DNA from: Clostridia bacterium
Lineage (GTDB): Bacteria; Bacillota; Clostridia; Oscillospirales; RGIG5299
Length of the DNA: 35,027 nt
Assembly (NCBI GenBank): GCA_017504945.1
Contig: JAFVQJ010000024.1
Span: forward strand, 1 to 35,027
Reading direction: 5' to 3'
Numbering within the stretch: the first letter of the stretch is position 1; each line of letters opens with the position of its first letter. Below the pieces are notes generated by a model. The model was not told the DNA's origin and made no database searches. It saw only the letters and a program-made list of their open reading frames with translations. Position numbers and translations under genes: made by a program. This document shows positions 1 through 7,591 of this stretch, piece by piece.

Positions 1-593
1 TGCTTTTTGAAATCGAGAACGAGCGAGAGCGCAATTCCTACGCCTGCGGCAATAAGCATATCGGGAAGCATATATCCGATATTGTAAATAAAGGAATACA
101 TCCACGGACCGTATATATGCACGATGTGAGTGGGATCGTCGGCATACCAAACTCTCGTAAGACTGTGCCAGACCACCGCACCTGTGATAAAGTGGCAAGC
201 AAAGCGAAGGATACTTGCAAGCGCAAATCCCGCCGTGAAGGAAACGGTGTTTGAAATTCTTCCCTTGCCCGCCTTACTGAAAATTCCCGTCACGCCGTAG
301 CAGGTAAACGCCACGAGATAATCGAAGAGCAAAATAGCCAAAACGGCGTACCACGTCGTGCCGTAGGAGAGATTTTGAAGTCCGAGCATAAGCTGAAGCA
401 CCGAAGCGACGAAAGCGGTGCCAAGACCCTTCAAAATTCCGTGGCGGTAGCCGATAACGGCAAGCGGAAGCACCGATGCAAGAGTTATCGAGCCTCCGAG
501 AGGCGCCTCCCAAAGCTTAAAGAGGCTTAAAACCGTTGAAGCAGCAATCATAATTGCGGCTTCTGCCAAAAAAATGAGATTTTTGTTTTTCAT
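1..593 (-). CDS. thiT: ThiT-type thiamine transporter S-component (cut by window edge)
   Basis: Membrane substrate-binding (S) subunit of an energy-coupling factor transporter for thiamine. I translated it from the ATG at 593-591 to the window edge: 197 complete codons with no stop, so only the last few residues can be missing (the family is about 190-200 residues). It begins MKNKNLIFLAEAAIMIAAS and has about six hydrophobic segments. The stretch GGSITLASVLPLAVIGYRHG near residues 33-52 and the pair YGTTWY and WMYSFIYNIGYMLPD are typical of ThiT/YuaJ. A ribosome binding site AAGGAG lies 10 nt upstream. The TPP riboswitch directly upstream independently supports thiamine as the substrate. The ECF energising module (EcfA, EcfA', EcfT) is not in the window and is normally shared among S-components. 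Confidence 0.92.
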   Translation of the reverse strand, partial: MKNKNLIFLAEAAIMIAASTVLSLFKLWEAPLGGSITLASVLPLAVIGYRHGILKGLGTAFVASVLQLMLGLQNLSYGTTWYAVLAILLFDYLVAFTCYGVTGIFSKAGKGRISNTVSFTAGFALASILRFACHFITGAVVWHSLTRVWYADDPTHIVHIYGPWMYSFIYNIGYMLPDMLIAAGVGIALSLVLDFKK

Positions 594-622
594 CTGAAAA
601 ACACTCCTTAAAAAAAACGTAT

Positions 623-652
623 AAAAAAATGCAGTCGGCTAAAACCGACTGC
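623..652 (-). terminator. Intrinsic terminator, expression platform of the TPP riboswitch
   Basis: An 8-bp perfect stem GCAGTCGG/CCGACTGC at 631-652 with a short loop is followed on the minus strand by a run of T (630-623). It lies between the TPP aptamer and thiT. This fits premature termination when TPP is bound, although I did not fold the alternative antiterminator. Confidence 0.85.
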
Positions 653-659
653 AAAAGCA

Positions 660-756
660 TTTTTCCTTCAAGCTTCCTACGACGGCATTATCCGTATCAG
701 GTTAAAGGGTTTAGAGGCACGCCTCAATCTCAGCCCGTAAGAGCTCCCCTGCCAAC
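660..756 (-). ncRNA. TPP riboswitch (THI element)
   Basis: Reading the minus strand, the hallmark blocks occur in order: GGGGAGCTC, then GGGCTGAGAT, then AAACCC, then ACCTGATACGGATAATGCCG and CGTAGGAAGC. The CTGAGA and CTGAT...GGATAATGCC blocks are the TPP-binding core. It lies about 70 nt upstream of thiT with a terminator hairpin in between, so thiamine pyrophosphate should switch off thiT by attenuation. Confidence 0.97.
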
Positions 757-777
757 TGTATTTAATTACCGATAATA

Positions 778-805
778 ATTATACACCTTTTTCGAGCTTT
801 GTCAA
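778..805 (-). promoter_or_regulatory. Predicted sigma-A promoter for the TPP riboswitch/thiT transcript
   Basis: The minus strand has a perfect -35 TTGACA (805-800) and a perfect -10 TATAAT (783-778) separated by 16 nt. Transcription would start near 770, just before the aptamer. The -35 is inside the last codons of the upstream pseudouridine synthase gene and the -10 overlaps its stop codon. Confidence 0.75.
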
Positions 806-1696
806 GACGTTTTTGAAATATTCCGGAAGATCCGAGTCGAAAAACAGATATTCCCCCGTGCGCGGGTGAATAAACCCAATGCTCTTGGCGTGAAGACACT
901 GCCCCGAAAGACCTTTAAACTCCGCGCCCTTTCCGCCGTAAACAGTATCGCCCAATATCGGACGGTGCATATGCGAAAGATGCACTCTTATCTGATGTGT
1001 CCTGCCGGTATAAAGCTTGCAGGCAATGTGAGTGTGCCTTTCAAAGCGGCGCAAAACAGTAACGTCGGTGCGGGCGTCCTTTGAATTTTTCTCGGTAACC
1101 GCCATCTTTTTTCTGTCCTTTTGATCTCTGCCGATCGGAAGAGTAACGGAAAAGCTGTCGTCGTTTAATAACCCGACGGTAACCGCCTCGTAAACTCTGT
1201 CGAAGCTGTGGTCCTTTATCTGTTCGGCAAGTCCCTGATGAGCAAAATCGTTTTTTGCAACAATCAAAAGACCGCTCGTGTCCTTGTCGATCCTGTGAAC
1301 TATTCCGGGGCGAAGCACTCCGTTTATTCCCGAAAGACTGTCGCCGCAGTAATGTAAAAGAGCGTTTACCAGAGTGCCGCTTCTGTTTCCGGGCGCGGGA
1401 TGAACCACCATACCCTTGGGTTTGTTTACCACCAAAAGATCGTCGTCCTCGTAAATTACCTCAATGGGAATGTTTTCGGGCTCTGCCGCCGCCGCTTTAA
1501 GCTCGGGATAACTAAACGATATCTCGTCACCCTCCGAGACGATCTGGTTTTTTCTGCCCGCGGCGCCGTTTATCAAAACGTTTCCCTCCGAAAAGCAGCC
1601 CTGAATGAAGCTTCTCGAAAGCTCGGGAAAAACCGAAACGAGATATTTGTCGGCGCGCTCTCCCGCACAGTCGGACACCGTAAAAATACAGTTCAT
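779..1696 (-). CDS. RluD-family 23S rRNA pseudouridine synthase
   Basis: A 305-residue enzyme that isomerises uridine to pseudouridine in ribosomal RNA. An S4 RNA-binding domain occupies roughly residues 10-75 (RADKYLVSVFPELSRS, later VLINGAAGRKNQIVSEGDEI). The RluA/RluD catalytic domain follows, with the signature GIVHRIDKDTSGLLIVAK carrying the catalytic aspartate, plus KPKGMVVHPAPG and GRTHQIRVHL. Length and domain order match B. subtilis YlyB. It is the last gene of the minus-strand division cluster, downstream of lspA, as in many Firmicutes. A terminator-like hairpin separates it from lspA, so it may be expressed only by read-through or from a promoter not located. The exact target uridines cannot be read from sequence. 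Confidence 0.93.
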   Translation of the reverse strand: MNCIFTVSDCAGERADKYLVSVFPELSRSFIQGCFSEGNVLINGAAGRKNQIVSEGDEISFSYPELKAAAAEPENIPIEVIYEDDDLLVVNKPKGMVVHPAPGNRSGTLVNALLHYCGDSLSGINGVLRPGIVHRIDKDTSGLLIVAKNDFAHQGLAEQIKDHSFDRVYEAVTVGLLNDDSFSVTLPIGRDQKDRKKMAVTEKNSKDARTDVTVLRRFERHTHIACKLYTGRTHQIRVHLSHMHRPILGDTVYGGKGAEFKGLSGQCLHAKSIGFIHPRTGEYLFFDSDLPEYFKNVLTKLEKGV

Positions 1697-1720
1697 ATCA
1701 AAGCTCCTTTCGCGAAAAAT

Positions 1721-1744
1721 TAAAATGCCGGCAAGACCGGCATT
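1721..1744 (-). terminator. Hairpin between lspA and the pseudouridine synthase gene
   Basis: A stem AATGCCGG/CCGGCATT (1724-1744, loop CAAGA) is followed on the minus strand by TTTTAATTTT. It begins three bases after the lspA stop codon and ends before the ribosome binding site of the next gene. It may partly terminate the division operon. Confidence 0.6.
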
Positions 1745-1746
1745 TT

Positions 1747-2241
1747 TTACTTTTTGCCGTCCTTAAAGGCGGTCTTATCAATAAAGAATATCCATATCAT
1801 CAAAAGCACCGAGCAAACGGTAACGAAGCAATCGGCGAAATTGAATATAGCAAAATCAATAAACAGAAATTCAAAATAGTCAACTACGTAGCCGTATAGC
1901 AGCCTCTCTATAAGGTTTGCCATTCCTCCGCCCGCAATAAGTCCCACGAGGACTCTTTGCGTTTTCGTCTCAAAAAAGTTTATCGCAGTGAGAAGGTAAA
2001 GAAAGAGGATAAGTAATCCCGTAAAGACGGAGAGCGCGGCGGTGTGGTCGGAAAACATTCCAAACGACGCGCCTGTATTTATGTGATAGTTAAGCTGAAA
2101 AACTCCTTCCAAGATCGGAGCACTTCCGACAGGCTTCAAGAGGCTCACCGCAAAATGCCTGATGACCTCGGAGACCGCCGCAACGGAAACGGTGCCGATA
2201 AAAACGGGCAGAAGTCTTTTTAAAATAACCGAAGGCTTCAT
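1747..2241 (-). CDS. lspA: Lipoprotein signal peptidase (signal peptidase II)
   Basis: Membrane aspartic protease that removes signal peptides from prolipoproteins after diacylglyceryl modification of the lipobox cysteine. It has 164 residues, four hydrophobic segments, and the family blocks NTGASFGMF, GGGMANLIERLLYGYVVDYF and FAIFNFADCFV. The two catalytic aspartates are those in VVDYF and FNFAD. It lies 7 nt after divIVA on the same strand, its normal neighbourhood in Firmicutes. It would process the four tandem lipoproteins encoded further right in this window. Confidence 0.97.
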   Translation of the reverse strand: MKPSVILKRLLPVFIGTVSVAAVSEVIRHFAVSLLKPVGSAPILEGVFQLNYHINTGASFGMFSDHTAALSVFTGLLILFLYLLTAINFFETKTQRVLVGLIAGGGMANLIERLLYGYVVDYFEFLFIDFAIFNFADCFVTVCSVLLMIWIFFIDKTAFKDGKK

Positions 2242-2248
2242 TTTAAGC

Positions 2249-3088
2249 TCATTTCTTTTTATTTTTTATAACGAACGACATAGGACTCTGATCGTCGTTG
2301 TCGTCGAAATCAAAAACGTCGGAGAGACCGCTTTTGTGATTTTTGGGAGCGGGCGTGTCGTCTGTTGCGAATAGAGGGGGAACAGCCTCTTTGTCAGGAC
2401 CGTTTTCCAAATATTTCTCATAGAAAAGGTCGTCCTTAACGTCGCCGTCGGACTCATTCGAGCCTTCGCTCTCGATAAAATCCGAAACGGTCATCTGACC
2501 GTCAAAGGCTTCCTCTGCGGGTGCTTCCTCCTTTGTCTCCTCGGGCTCGGGCTCCGAAGCAGGCTCCTCCTTTACCTCGGGCTTTTCATAGCTCGGAATG
2601 GCAAGGATATTTGTAAGATGGCTCTTGTAAAGCTCCTGAATTCTCTGCTTAAACTCCGAAACCTCGATCTTAACGGCTTCAAGATGCTTCTGCTCGCCCT
2701 CGACCTCCGCGTTTATGGCGGCAATCTCCTTATCGGCGTTTTCTCTTGCAAGTATCTGCCTTTTTTCAGCCTCAACGACGCTGTCGGCAACGATTTTTTC
2801 AGCCTCTGCCTTTGCCTCGTCAACGATCCTTGCCGCCTCGACCGACGCGGCATTCTTCTCGCTCTGTGCAGAGAGAAGCGCTTCGGATATAAGCGACTCC
2901 TTGGTGCGATAGCTCTCTATCTTGTCAACGACTATCTTGAGCTTTTTCTTAAGCTCCTCGTTTTCCTTGTAAAGAGTAACGTAATCGGAGGATATTTTAT
3001 TAACAAAATCCTCAACCTCATTAAGTTTGTAGCCGCCCATCACGGCTCTTTCAAAGCTAATTTCTTCAAGATCTGAAGGTAAAAACAT
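2249..3088 (-). CDS. divIVA: DivIVA-domain cell division/polarity protein
   Basis: A 279-residue coiled-coil protein that recognises negative membrane curvature at septa and poles. The N-terminal lipid-binding DivIVA motif is clear (residues 1-35: LPSDLEEISFERAVMGGYK, then EVEDFV). A long coiled coil of about residues 30-165 follows, rich in Glu, Lys and Ala. The C-terminal third is acidic and low-complexity (about residues 175-260, many Glu, Pro and Asp), probably disordered, and the protein ends in a basic KNKKK. That acidic tail is longer than in B. subtilis DivIVA (164 residues). It follows ylmH in the conserved order yggS-sepF-ylmG-ylmH-divIVA. Confidence 0.93.
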   Translation of the reverse strand: MFLPSDLEEISFERAVMGGYKLNEVEDFVNKISSDYVTLYKENEELKKKLKIVVDKIESYRTKESLISEALLSAQSEKNAASVEAARIVDEAKAEAEKIVADSVVEAEKRQILARENADKEIAAINAEVEGEQKHLEAVKIEVSEFKQRIQELYKSHLTNILAIPSYEKPEVKEEPASEPEPEETKEEAPAEEAFDGQMTVSDFIESEGSNESDGDVKDDLFYEKYLENGPDKEAVPPLFATDDTPAPKNHKSGLSDVFDFDDNDDQSPMSFVIKNKKK

Positions 3089-3105
3089 TTTTAAAATCCT
3101 CCGAA

Positions 3106-3849
3106 TTATTTGTATTTTTTAATTAAATATCCGATCCTGCCCTTTTTGCCCTTCGGGGCGGCAAAATCAACCTTAAACTTTCCAAAGCCCTTTACCGAGA
3201 GGGTATCACCCTCGGTTATCTCTTTTTCATGCTTTGCCAAAAGTGAGCCGTTTAAAACCACCGAGCGCGCATCGATAAGCGAAGCGGCTTTTTCTCGGCT
3301 TAAATTGAGTAACGCGGCAAGAACGGCGTCCGCCCGAAAGGACGAAACGCTCAAGGCGATATCGTCAAATTCGTCGTCGGGCAAAACGATCTTTTCGCCG
3401 TCGACCTCCGAAACGGTCAAATAGACTCTTCCCGCCGACTTAAGATCGGACAAAATGAGCCTTTTTGCATTTTCGGTAACGAAGATGTAAGCGCAGAGGG
3501 ACGATTTGTCAACGACGATATCTCCAACCGACTCGCGCGTAAGCCCAAGCGCCATCAAAGCGCCCAAAAGGTCGCGATGAGTAAGTGTTTCTATATCTCT
3601 GCCCGTCGCGCGAATTACCGAAACGGGAAAGGAAGAGAATTCAAGCTCGCGCGGTGAAACACCCGCGATCTTCCTCTTTACCTTTTCATTTCCGCCGTAA
3701 AAGAGAAAGCAAGCGCCCTCTCTTTTTAAAAAGAGGTCGGCCTCTGCCTGCTCGCTTTCCGAAAGAAAAGCGGAAAACCTCGTTTTGCCGCTTTTTGCGG
3801 CAGACGCAAGGTCTGAAAGCTTCGCGTAAAAAAGCTTATCGTTTTCCAT
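3106..3849 (-). CDS. ylmH: YlmH-family S4-domain RNA-binding protein
   Basis: A 247-residue protein with the YlmH fold: an N-terminal alpha/beta region, a middle segment with IRATGRDIETLTHRDLLGAL, and a C-terminal S4 RNA-binding domain at about residues 180-240 (LSREKAASLIDARSVVLNG, then EITEGDTLSVKG). In B. subtilis the homologue sits in the division cluster, and work there has linked it to ribosome-associated quality control on the large subunit. Its placement between ylmG and divIVA is the conserved one. It has an ATG start and only a 5-nt gap after ylmG, so it is co-transcribed. Confidence 0.93.
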   Translation of the reverse strand: MENDKLFYAKLSDLASAAKSGKTRFSAFLSESEQAEADLFLKREGACFLFYGGNEKVKRKIAGVSPRELEFSSFPVSVIRATGRDIETLTHRDLLGALMALGLTRESVGDIVVDKSSLCAYIFVTENAKRLILSDLKSAGRVYLTVSEVDGEKIVLPDDEFDDIALSVSSFRADAVLAALLNLSREKAASLIDARSVVLNGSLLAKHEKEITEGDTLSVKGFGKFKVDFAAPKGKKGRIGYLIKKYK

Positions 3850-3854
3850 AGCCG

Positions 3855-4139
3855 TTAAACGATAAATGCGGCAAGAAAGGCAACGAGTATCTTTTCAATT
3901 ATCTCAACTGCCAAAATTGCCAAAACGGGCGAAAAATCGATAGGCACGTTATCCAAAAAACGAAGCTTGCCAAGCAGCTTTTGACACGGCTTGAGAGCAG
4001 GGTCGGTAACAGCCCTGATAATTCTTCCTAATGCCGAATGATAAAGCGGCGGTATCCACGATAAAAAGCAACGCACGAGCATAACGTAGAAAAATATCTG
4101 CGAAAGTATCTGTACCGTGCGGATCAATGCTATAATCAA
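3855..4139 (-). CDS. ylmG: YggT/YlmG family membrane protein
   Basis: A small 94-residue integral membrane protein with two hydrophobic segments (about residues 3-25 and 68-92). The central loop carries the YggT signature CFLSWIPPLYHSALGRIIRA followed by TDPALKPCQKLL. The family is tied genetically to cell division and envelope organisation, but its biochemistry is unclear. The start codon is TTG at 4139, chosen because GGAGG lies 8 nt upstream. It lies between sepF and ylmH. Confidence 0.92.
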   Translation of the reverse strand: MIIALIRTVQILSQIFFYVMLVRCFLSWIPPLYHSALGRIIRAVTDPALKPCQKLLGKLRFLDNVPIDFSPVLAILAVEIIEKILVAFLAAFIV

Positions 4140-4155
4140 AGCTTACGCCTCCGAA

Positions 4156-4662
4156 TTAAAAGGAGAAGCCGGTCGAATCCTCTGCGGGAGCCTCGCTCTC
4201 GTAGACCTCTTCACCGGTAAAATCGGAGTTGTCGGGCACGATAACGTAGGTGCAGGTAGCGACCTTCTTGATTTTTGCCTTGGTGGCAAAAGCAACGCCC
4301 GAAACGAAGTCGATAATACGTCTTGAAGACTCCTTCGAGGTAGTTTCGAGGTTCAAAACAACAGTTTTTTTGTCGAGCATATGCTCTGCGATGCCGGTGC
4401 ACTCATCACCGAAGTCCTTGGGTTTAACAACAACGAATTCCATTTTTCCGCTGCCTCCTAAAGTAATTGAATCATTGTAGCTGCTTCTTTTCGCAGCCTT
4501 TTTAAAGGGAAAAGCTTTTTCCTTGGTATCTTCCTTTTCTTCCTCGGGTTCGCTTTCAAAGAGCTCGTTTTCTTCGTTCTCTTCGACTTCTTCAAACTCT
4601 TCCTCGTATTCCTCTTCGTTCTGAAGACCGAGATTCTTTTTGAAAAAATCACCAATTCCCAT
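4156..4662 (-). CDS. sepF: SepF cell division protein
   Basis: FtsZ-binding protein that aligns FtsZ filaments and tethers them to the membrane. It has 168 residues. The N-terminal amphipathic membrane helix is present (MGIGDFFKKNLGL), followed by a very acidic linker (about residues 16-50, mostly Glu), then the globular SepF/DUF552 domain (residues ~70-150) with VVKPKDFGDECTGIAEHML, KTVVLNLETT and RIIDFVSGV. An ATG start lies behind GGAG. Upstream is yggS and downstream is ylmG, the classical order. Confidence 0.96.
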   Translation of the reverse strand: MGIGDFFKKNLGLQNEEEYEEEFEEVEENEENELFESEPEEEKEDTKEKAFPFKKAAKRSSYNDSITLGGSGKMEFVVVKPKDFGDECTGIAEHMLDKKTVVLNLETTSKESSRRIIDFVSGVAFATKAKIKKVATCTYVIVPDNSDFTGEEVYESEAPAEDSTGFSF

Positions 4663-4694
4663 AATATAACTCCTATCCTCGCAAAAGCGAAATT

Positions 4695-5393
4695 TTATAT
4701 CATATAATCGCGCTTGCCGAAAATGGCGGTGCCCACTCTCACAGCGGTGGAGCCCTCCTCGATGGCGACCTCAAAGTCGCGCGTCATACCCATCGACAAA
4801 ACCTTCATATATATATTATCCATATTTTTAGCCCCAATGTCAATAAACAGACGGTACATTTTTTGAAAATAGGGTCTTGATTCCTCGGGATCCTCGCATT
4901 TCGGCGGAATAGCCATAAGACCTATTACCCTCACGCCCTCCGCTTTTGAGGCAAGATCAAGCAGAGCGTCGAGCTGCTCGGGCATAACTCCCGATTTTTG
5001 CATCTCTCGCCCGATATTCACCTGAATAAGAATATCCTGCGTGATGCCCGCCTTTTTTGCAAGACGCGAGATCTCCGAAATAAGCGCCTCGCTGTCTACC
5101 GACTCAATAATAGATGCTCTGCCTATAAGGTATTTGACCTTGTTCGTCTGGAGAGTACCTATCTGACGGAAGGTCGCCCTGTCGCCGAAATGATCGTGCT
5201 TTTCCTTAAGCTCTTGAACTCTGTTTTCACCAAACTCGGTCTGACCTGCCAAAACAGCTTCCTCTATCATCTCAATGGGCTTTGTTTTGCTCACCGCAAC
5301 GAGAGTAATTTCCTTTGCATCTCTGTTTACCCTCTTTGCCGCGGCGTCGATCCGCGCCCTGATATTCTCAAGGTTTTCCTTAATGTTTTCCAT
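4695..5393 (-). CDS. yggS: YggS/PLPBP-family pyridoxal phosphate homeostasis protein
   Basis: A 232-residue alanine-racemase-fold protein that binds PLP and buffers B6 vitamers and amino-acid pools. The PLP lysine is in EITLVAVSKTKP, and the family blocks FGENRVQELKEK, HFGDRATFRQIGTLQTNKVK and LSMGMTRDFEVAIEEGSTAVRVGTAIFG are split across the fold as expected. I chose the ATG at 5393 rather than the GTG at 5402 because AGGTGAT sits at the right distance before the ATG and the GTG would have no binding site. It overlaps nothing and follows the HlyD-like gene by 9 nt. This is the YlmE position of the B. subtilis ylm cluster. Confidence 0.93.
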   Translation of the reverse strand: MENIKENLENIRARIDAAAKRVNRDAKEITLVAVSKTKPIEMIEEAVLAGQTEFGENRVQELKEKHDHFGDRATFRQIGTLQTNKVKYLIGRASIIESVDSEALISEISRLAKKAGITQDILIQVNIGREMQKSGVMPEQLDALLDLASKAEGVRVIGLMAIPPKCEDPEESRPYFQKMYRLFIDIGAKNMDNIYMKVLSMGMTRDFEVAIEEGSTAVRVGTAIFGKRDYMI

Positions 5394-5402
5394 AGATATC
5401 AC

Positions 5403-6623
5403 CTAAATTATCTTTCCGTCGAAAAGATTTTTACCGCTGTAAATTACCTCGTCGTACTGTGAAAGTGCCGATGACGATGCCGAAACGGGAGTAATATAAG
5501 CGTTGTTTCCCTCGTATTTTATAAAGTTTACCGGCTTGAATACCACCTGCTGACCGACCAAAACGTAAACGCCGGTAACGCCGTTGTCGTTTTGCAAAAG
5601 GGCAGAGGAGGGAACGGAGAGCACGCTTAAGGACGATTTGAGGATCTTGACCTCAACCGTTCTTTCCTTTGCGAAAAGCTCGGTGCCGAAAACACCCTCG
5701 AAGATAACCAGCGCCTCGCCCTTAAAGCTTTCGGAATAGACCACCGTCGCGCTGTACTGCGCGTTATCGCAGCTTGGGAACATAAGCCTTGCGGTCGTTC
5801 CGACGCGGTACGAGGAAGCGTCGGCAGAGCTCATAGGAATAGCGATTTTCCAAACGAAATCGGTAACCGTCTTTCCTATATACCCCTCGGGCTTAGCGTT
5901 CGGAGAGGTGTTTTTCAAAAGAGAAAGAGCGTCGGCAACCGAGAGGGAAGAAACGTTACCGTAGGTAAAAACGTTTTCATAGCCGTCAAAGGCGGTCGTA
6001 AAATAACCTATCGCGCCCGCTTTCACCTTGCCCTCGGGCGAGGGACAAACCTCCCCAAGCGCTTTAAGCTCTGATTTGAGTGCCGTGAGCTTGCCGTCGA
6101 AATTATCGACCTCGTTAAGGAGTATCTGCCTTATATTGAAATAATGCACCAAAAGGTCTGCAGACTCCGAAAAGCCCTCGAGCGCACCGGTCTGTGCGGC
6201 AAGAGTCATTTCAAGCATAAGCGCATTTATCTCCGATTCAAGCCTTAAGGCGTCCTGCTTGTATGAGAGGTCGCCCTTGTTTATCGCCTCAAGCGACTCT
6301 ATTCGCGAGGAAAGCTGTGCAAGCTTTGAAACGGCAGAAAGGTCTGCACCCTTTCCGTAAAGCTCCGCTACCACGGTGTCGACGCGCACTCTTTCGCCGT
6401 CGTTGACCTCGTAGCTTAAGGTATAGTCGCCCTTTGCGCTCACGGTTACCTCGTCCTTGAGAAAATAACCGGTCGAGTCGATATACTCTGCCGAAACGGT
6501 CCTTTCGGGACGAACGGTAAGCATTTTATCCGACAAAAAGCCTGCGCCGTTCATAACCATAAAAACAACGGCACATATAACTATCACCATTATTGCAAAG
6601 CGAAACCATTTCTTTTTAAACAT
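5403..6623 (-). CDS. HlyD-like membrane-anchored protein of the division cluster
   Basis: A 406-residue protein with a short basic N-terminus and one membrane segment (residues ~6-27), followed by an extracytoplasmic region with the shape of a periplasmic adaptor. It has a beta stretch (SAEYIDSTGYFLKDEVTV), a lipoyl-like half (YEVNDGERVRVDTVVAELYG), a predicted alpha-hairpin (about residues 95-190), and C-terminal beta strands including VPSSALLQNDNGVTGVYVLV. This resembles HlyD/RND adaptor architecture, but no ABC transporter is nearby. The ATG at 6623 is chosen over an upstream in-frame start because GGAG lies 5 nt before it. The miaA stop codon sits against this ribosome binding site, so the two genes are tightly coupled. 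Function is unknown; a septal or envelope role is only inferred from its position upstream of yggS and sepF. Confidence 0.75.
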   Translation of the reverse strand: MFKKKWFRFAIMVIVICAVVFMVMNGAGFLSDKMLTVRPERTVSAEYIDSTGYFLKDEVTVSAKGDYTLSYEVNDGERVRVDTVVAELYGKGADLSAVSKLAQLSSRIESLEAINKGDLSYKQDALRLESEINALMLEMTLAAQTGALEGFSESADLLVHYFNIRQILLNEVDNFDGKLTALKSELKALGEVCPSPEGKVKAGAIGYFTTAFDGYENVFTYGNVSSLSVADALSLLKNTSPNAKPEGYIGKTVTDFVWKIAIPMSSADASSYRVGTTARLMFPSCDNAQYSATVVYSESFKGEALVIFEGVFGTELFAKERTVEVKILKSSLSVLSVPSSALLQNDNGVTGVYVLVGQQVVFKPVNFIKYEGNNAYITPVSASSSALSQYDEVIYSGKNLFDGKII

Positions 6624-6631
6624 TGTGGCTC

Positions 6632-7549
6632 CTAACCGTTTATCAGAGCGCAAAGCTCGGAAACTATATCGTCCTTCGGTGTCTTATCGGGATAAAACCA
6701 ACAAACGTCCATTCTGTTAAACCAGGTGAGCTGCCTTTTTGCATATCTGCGCGACTCCTGCTTTATTTTGTCAAGAGCCTCCGTCAACGAGCATTTTCCG
6801 TTAAAATAATCGAAAAGCTCCTTGTAGCCGATCGCCTGCGCCGCAGTATTCGAGGGGGAAGAGTGCAAAATTGTTCTTACCTCCTCCAAAAGACCGTGCT
6901 CCATCATAACGTCAACGCGCCTGTCGATCTTCTCGTATAAAAGCGCGCGATCCTCGTATTTAAGCCCCGTAATAACGAAATCAAAGGGAGGCGGATACTG
7001 CTTCGAGCGCAGATTGAACTCCGTTTGAGTAACGCCCGTAAGCCTGAAAATCTCAATGGCGCGCACTATTCTGCGAAGATCGTTATCGTGAAGCCTTGCG
7101 GCAGAGTCGGGGTCAAACCCGTAAAGGATCTCCTTCATATACGCGCCGCCCTTTTCGTTTGCCGTGTCGGTAAGCTCTTTTCTGAGGGCGTCATCGTGGG
7201 GGATATCGCCGTAGGTGAGATTTTCGGTGACTGCCGAAATATACTGCCCCGTACCGCCCGCAATAATGGGCGTTTTTCCTCTTTTTAAAATATCCTCGCA
7301 CAGACGGTATGCGGCAGCCTTGTAATCCGCCGCGCTGTAATTCTCCGTCACTTCGAGAATATCCAGAAGATGATGAGGAACGCCCCTCATTTCGTCGGCG
7401 GTGGGCTTTGCCGTGCCTATATTCATGCCCTTGTAAAGCTGCATCGAGTCGGCTGATATGACCTCGCCGTCAAGCGCAAGGGCAGCTTTGACCGCGATCT
7501 CCGTCTTTCCCGAAGCGGTAGGACCGCAAATAACCAAAACCTTATTCAA
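6632..7549 (-). CDS. miaA: tRNA dimethylallyltransferase MiaA
   Basis: Transfers a dimethylallyl group to adenosine 37 of tRNAs reading UNN codons (i6A37). It has 305 residues. The P-loop is VICGPTASGKTE, followed by the conserved EVISADSMQLYKGMNIGTAKP, GVPHHLLDI, PIIAGGTGQYI and near the C-terminus KQESRRYAKRQLTWF. The start is TTG at 7549, supported by GGAGGGG 6-9 nt upstream. MiaB, which acts on the i6A37 product, is encoded 4.6 kb upstream in the same block. Confidence 0.97.
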   Translation of the reverse strand: MNKVLVICGPTASGKTEIAVKAALALDGEVISADSMQLYKGMNIGTAKPTADEMRGVPHHLLDILEVTENYSAADYKAAAYRLCEDILKRGKTPIIAGGTGQYISAVTENLTYGDIPHDDALRKELTDTANEKGGAYMKEILYGFDPDSAARLHDNDLRRIVRAIEIFRLTGVTQTEFNLRSKQYPPPFDFVITGLKYEDRALLYEKIDRRVDVMMEHGLLEEVRTILHSSPSNTAAQAIGYKELFDYFNGKCSLTEALDKIKQESRRYAKRQLTWFNRMDVCWFYPDKTPKDDIVSELCALING

Positions 7550-7591
7550 GAATACCCCTCCGGGAATAAAAAATCAAGCGTAATTTGTAAA

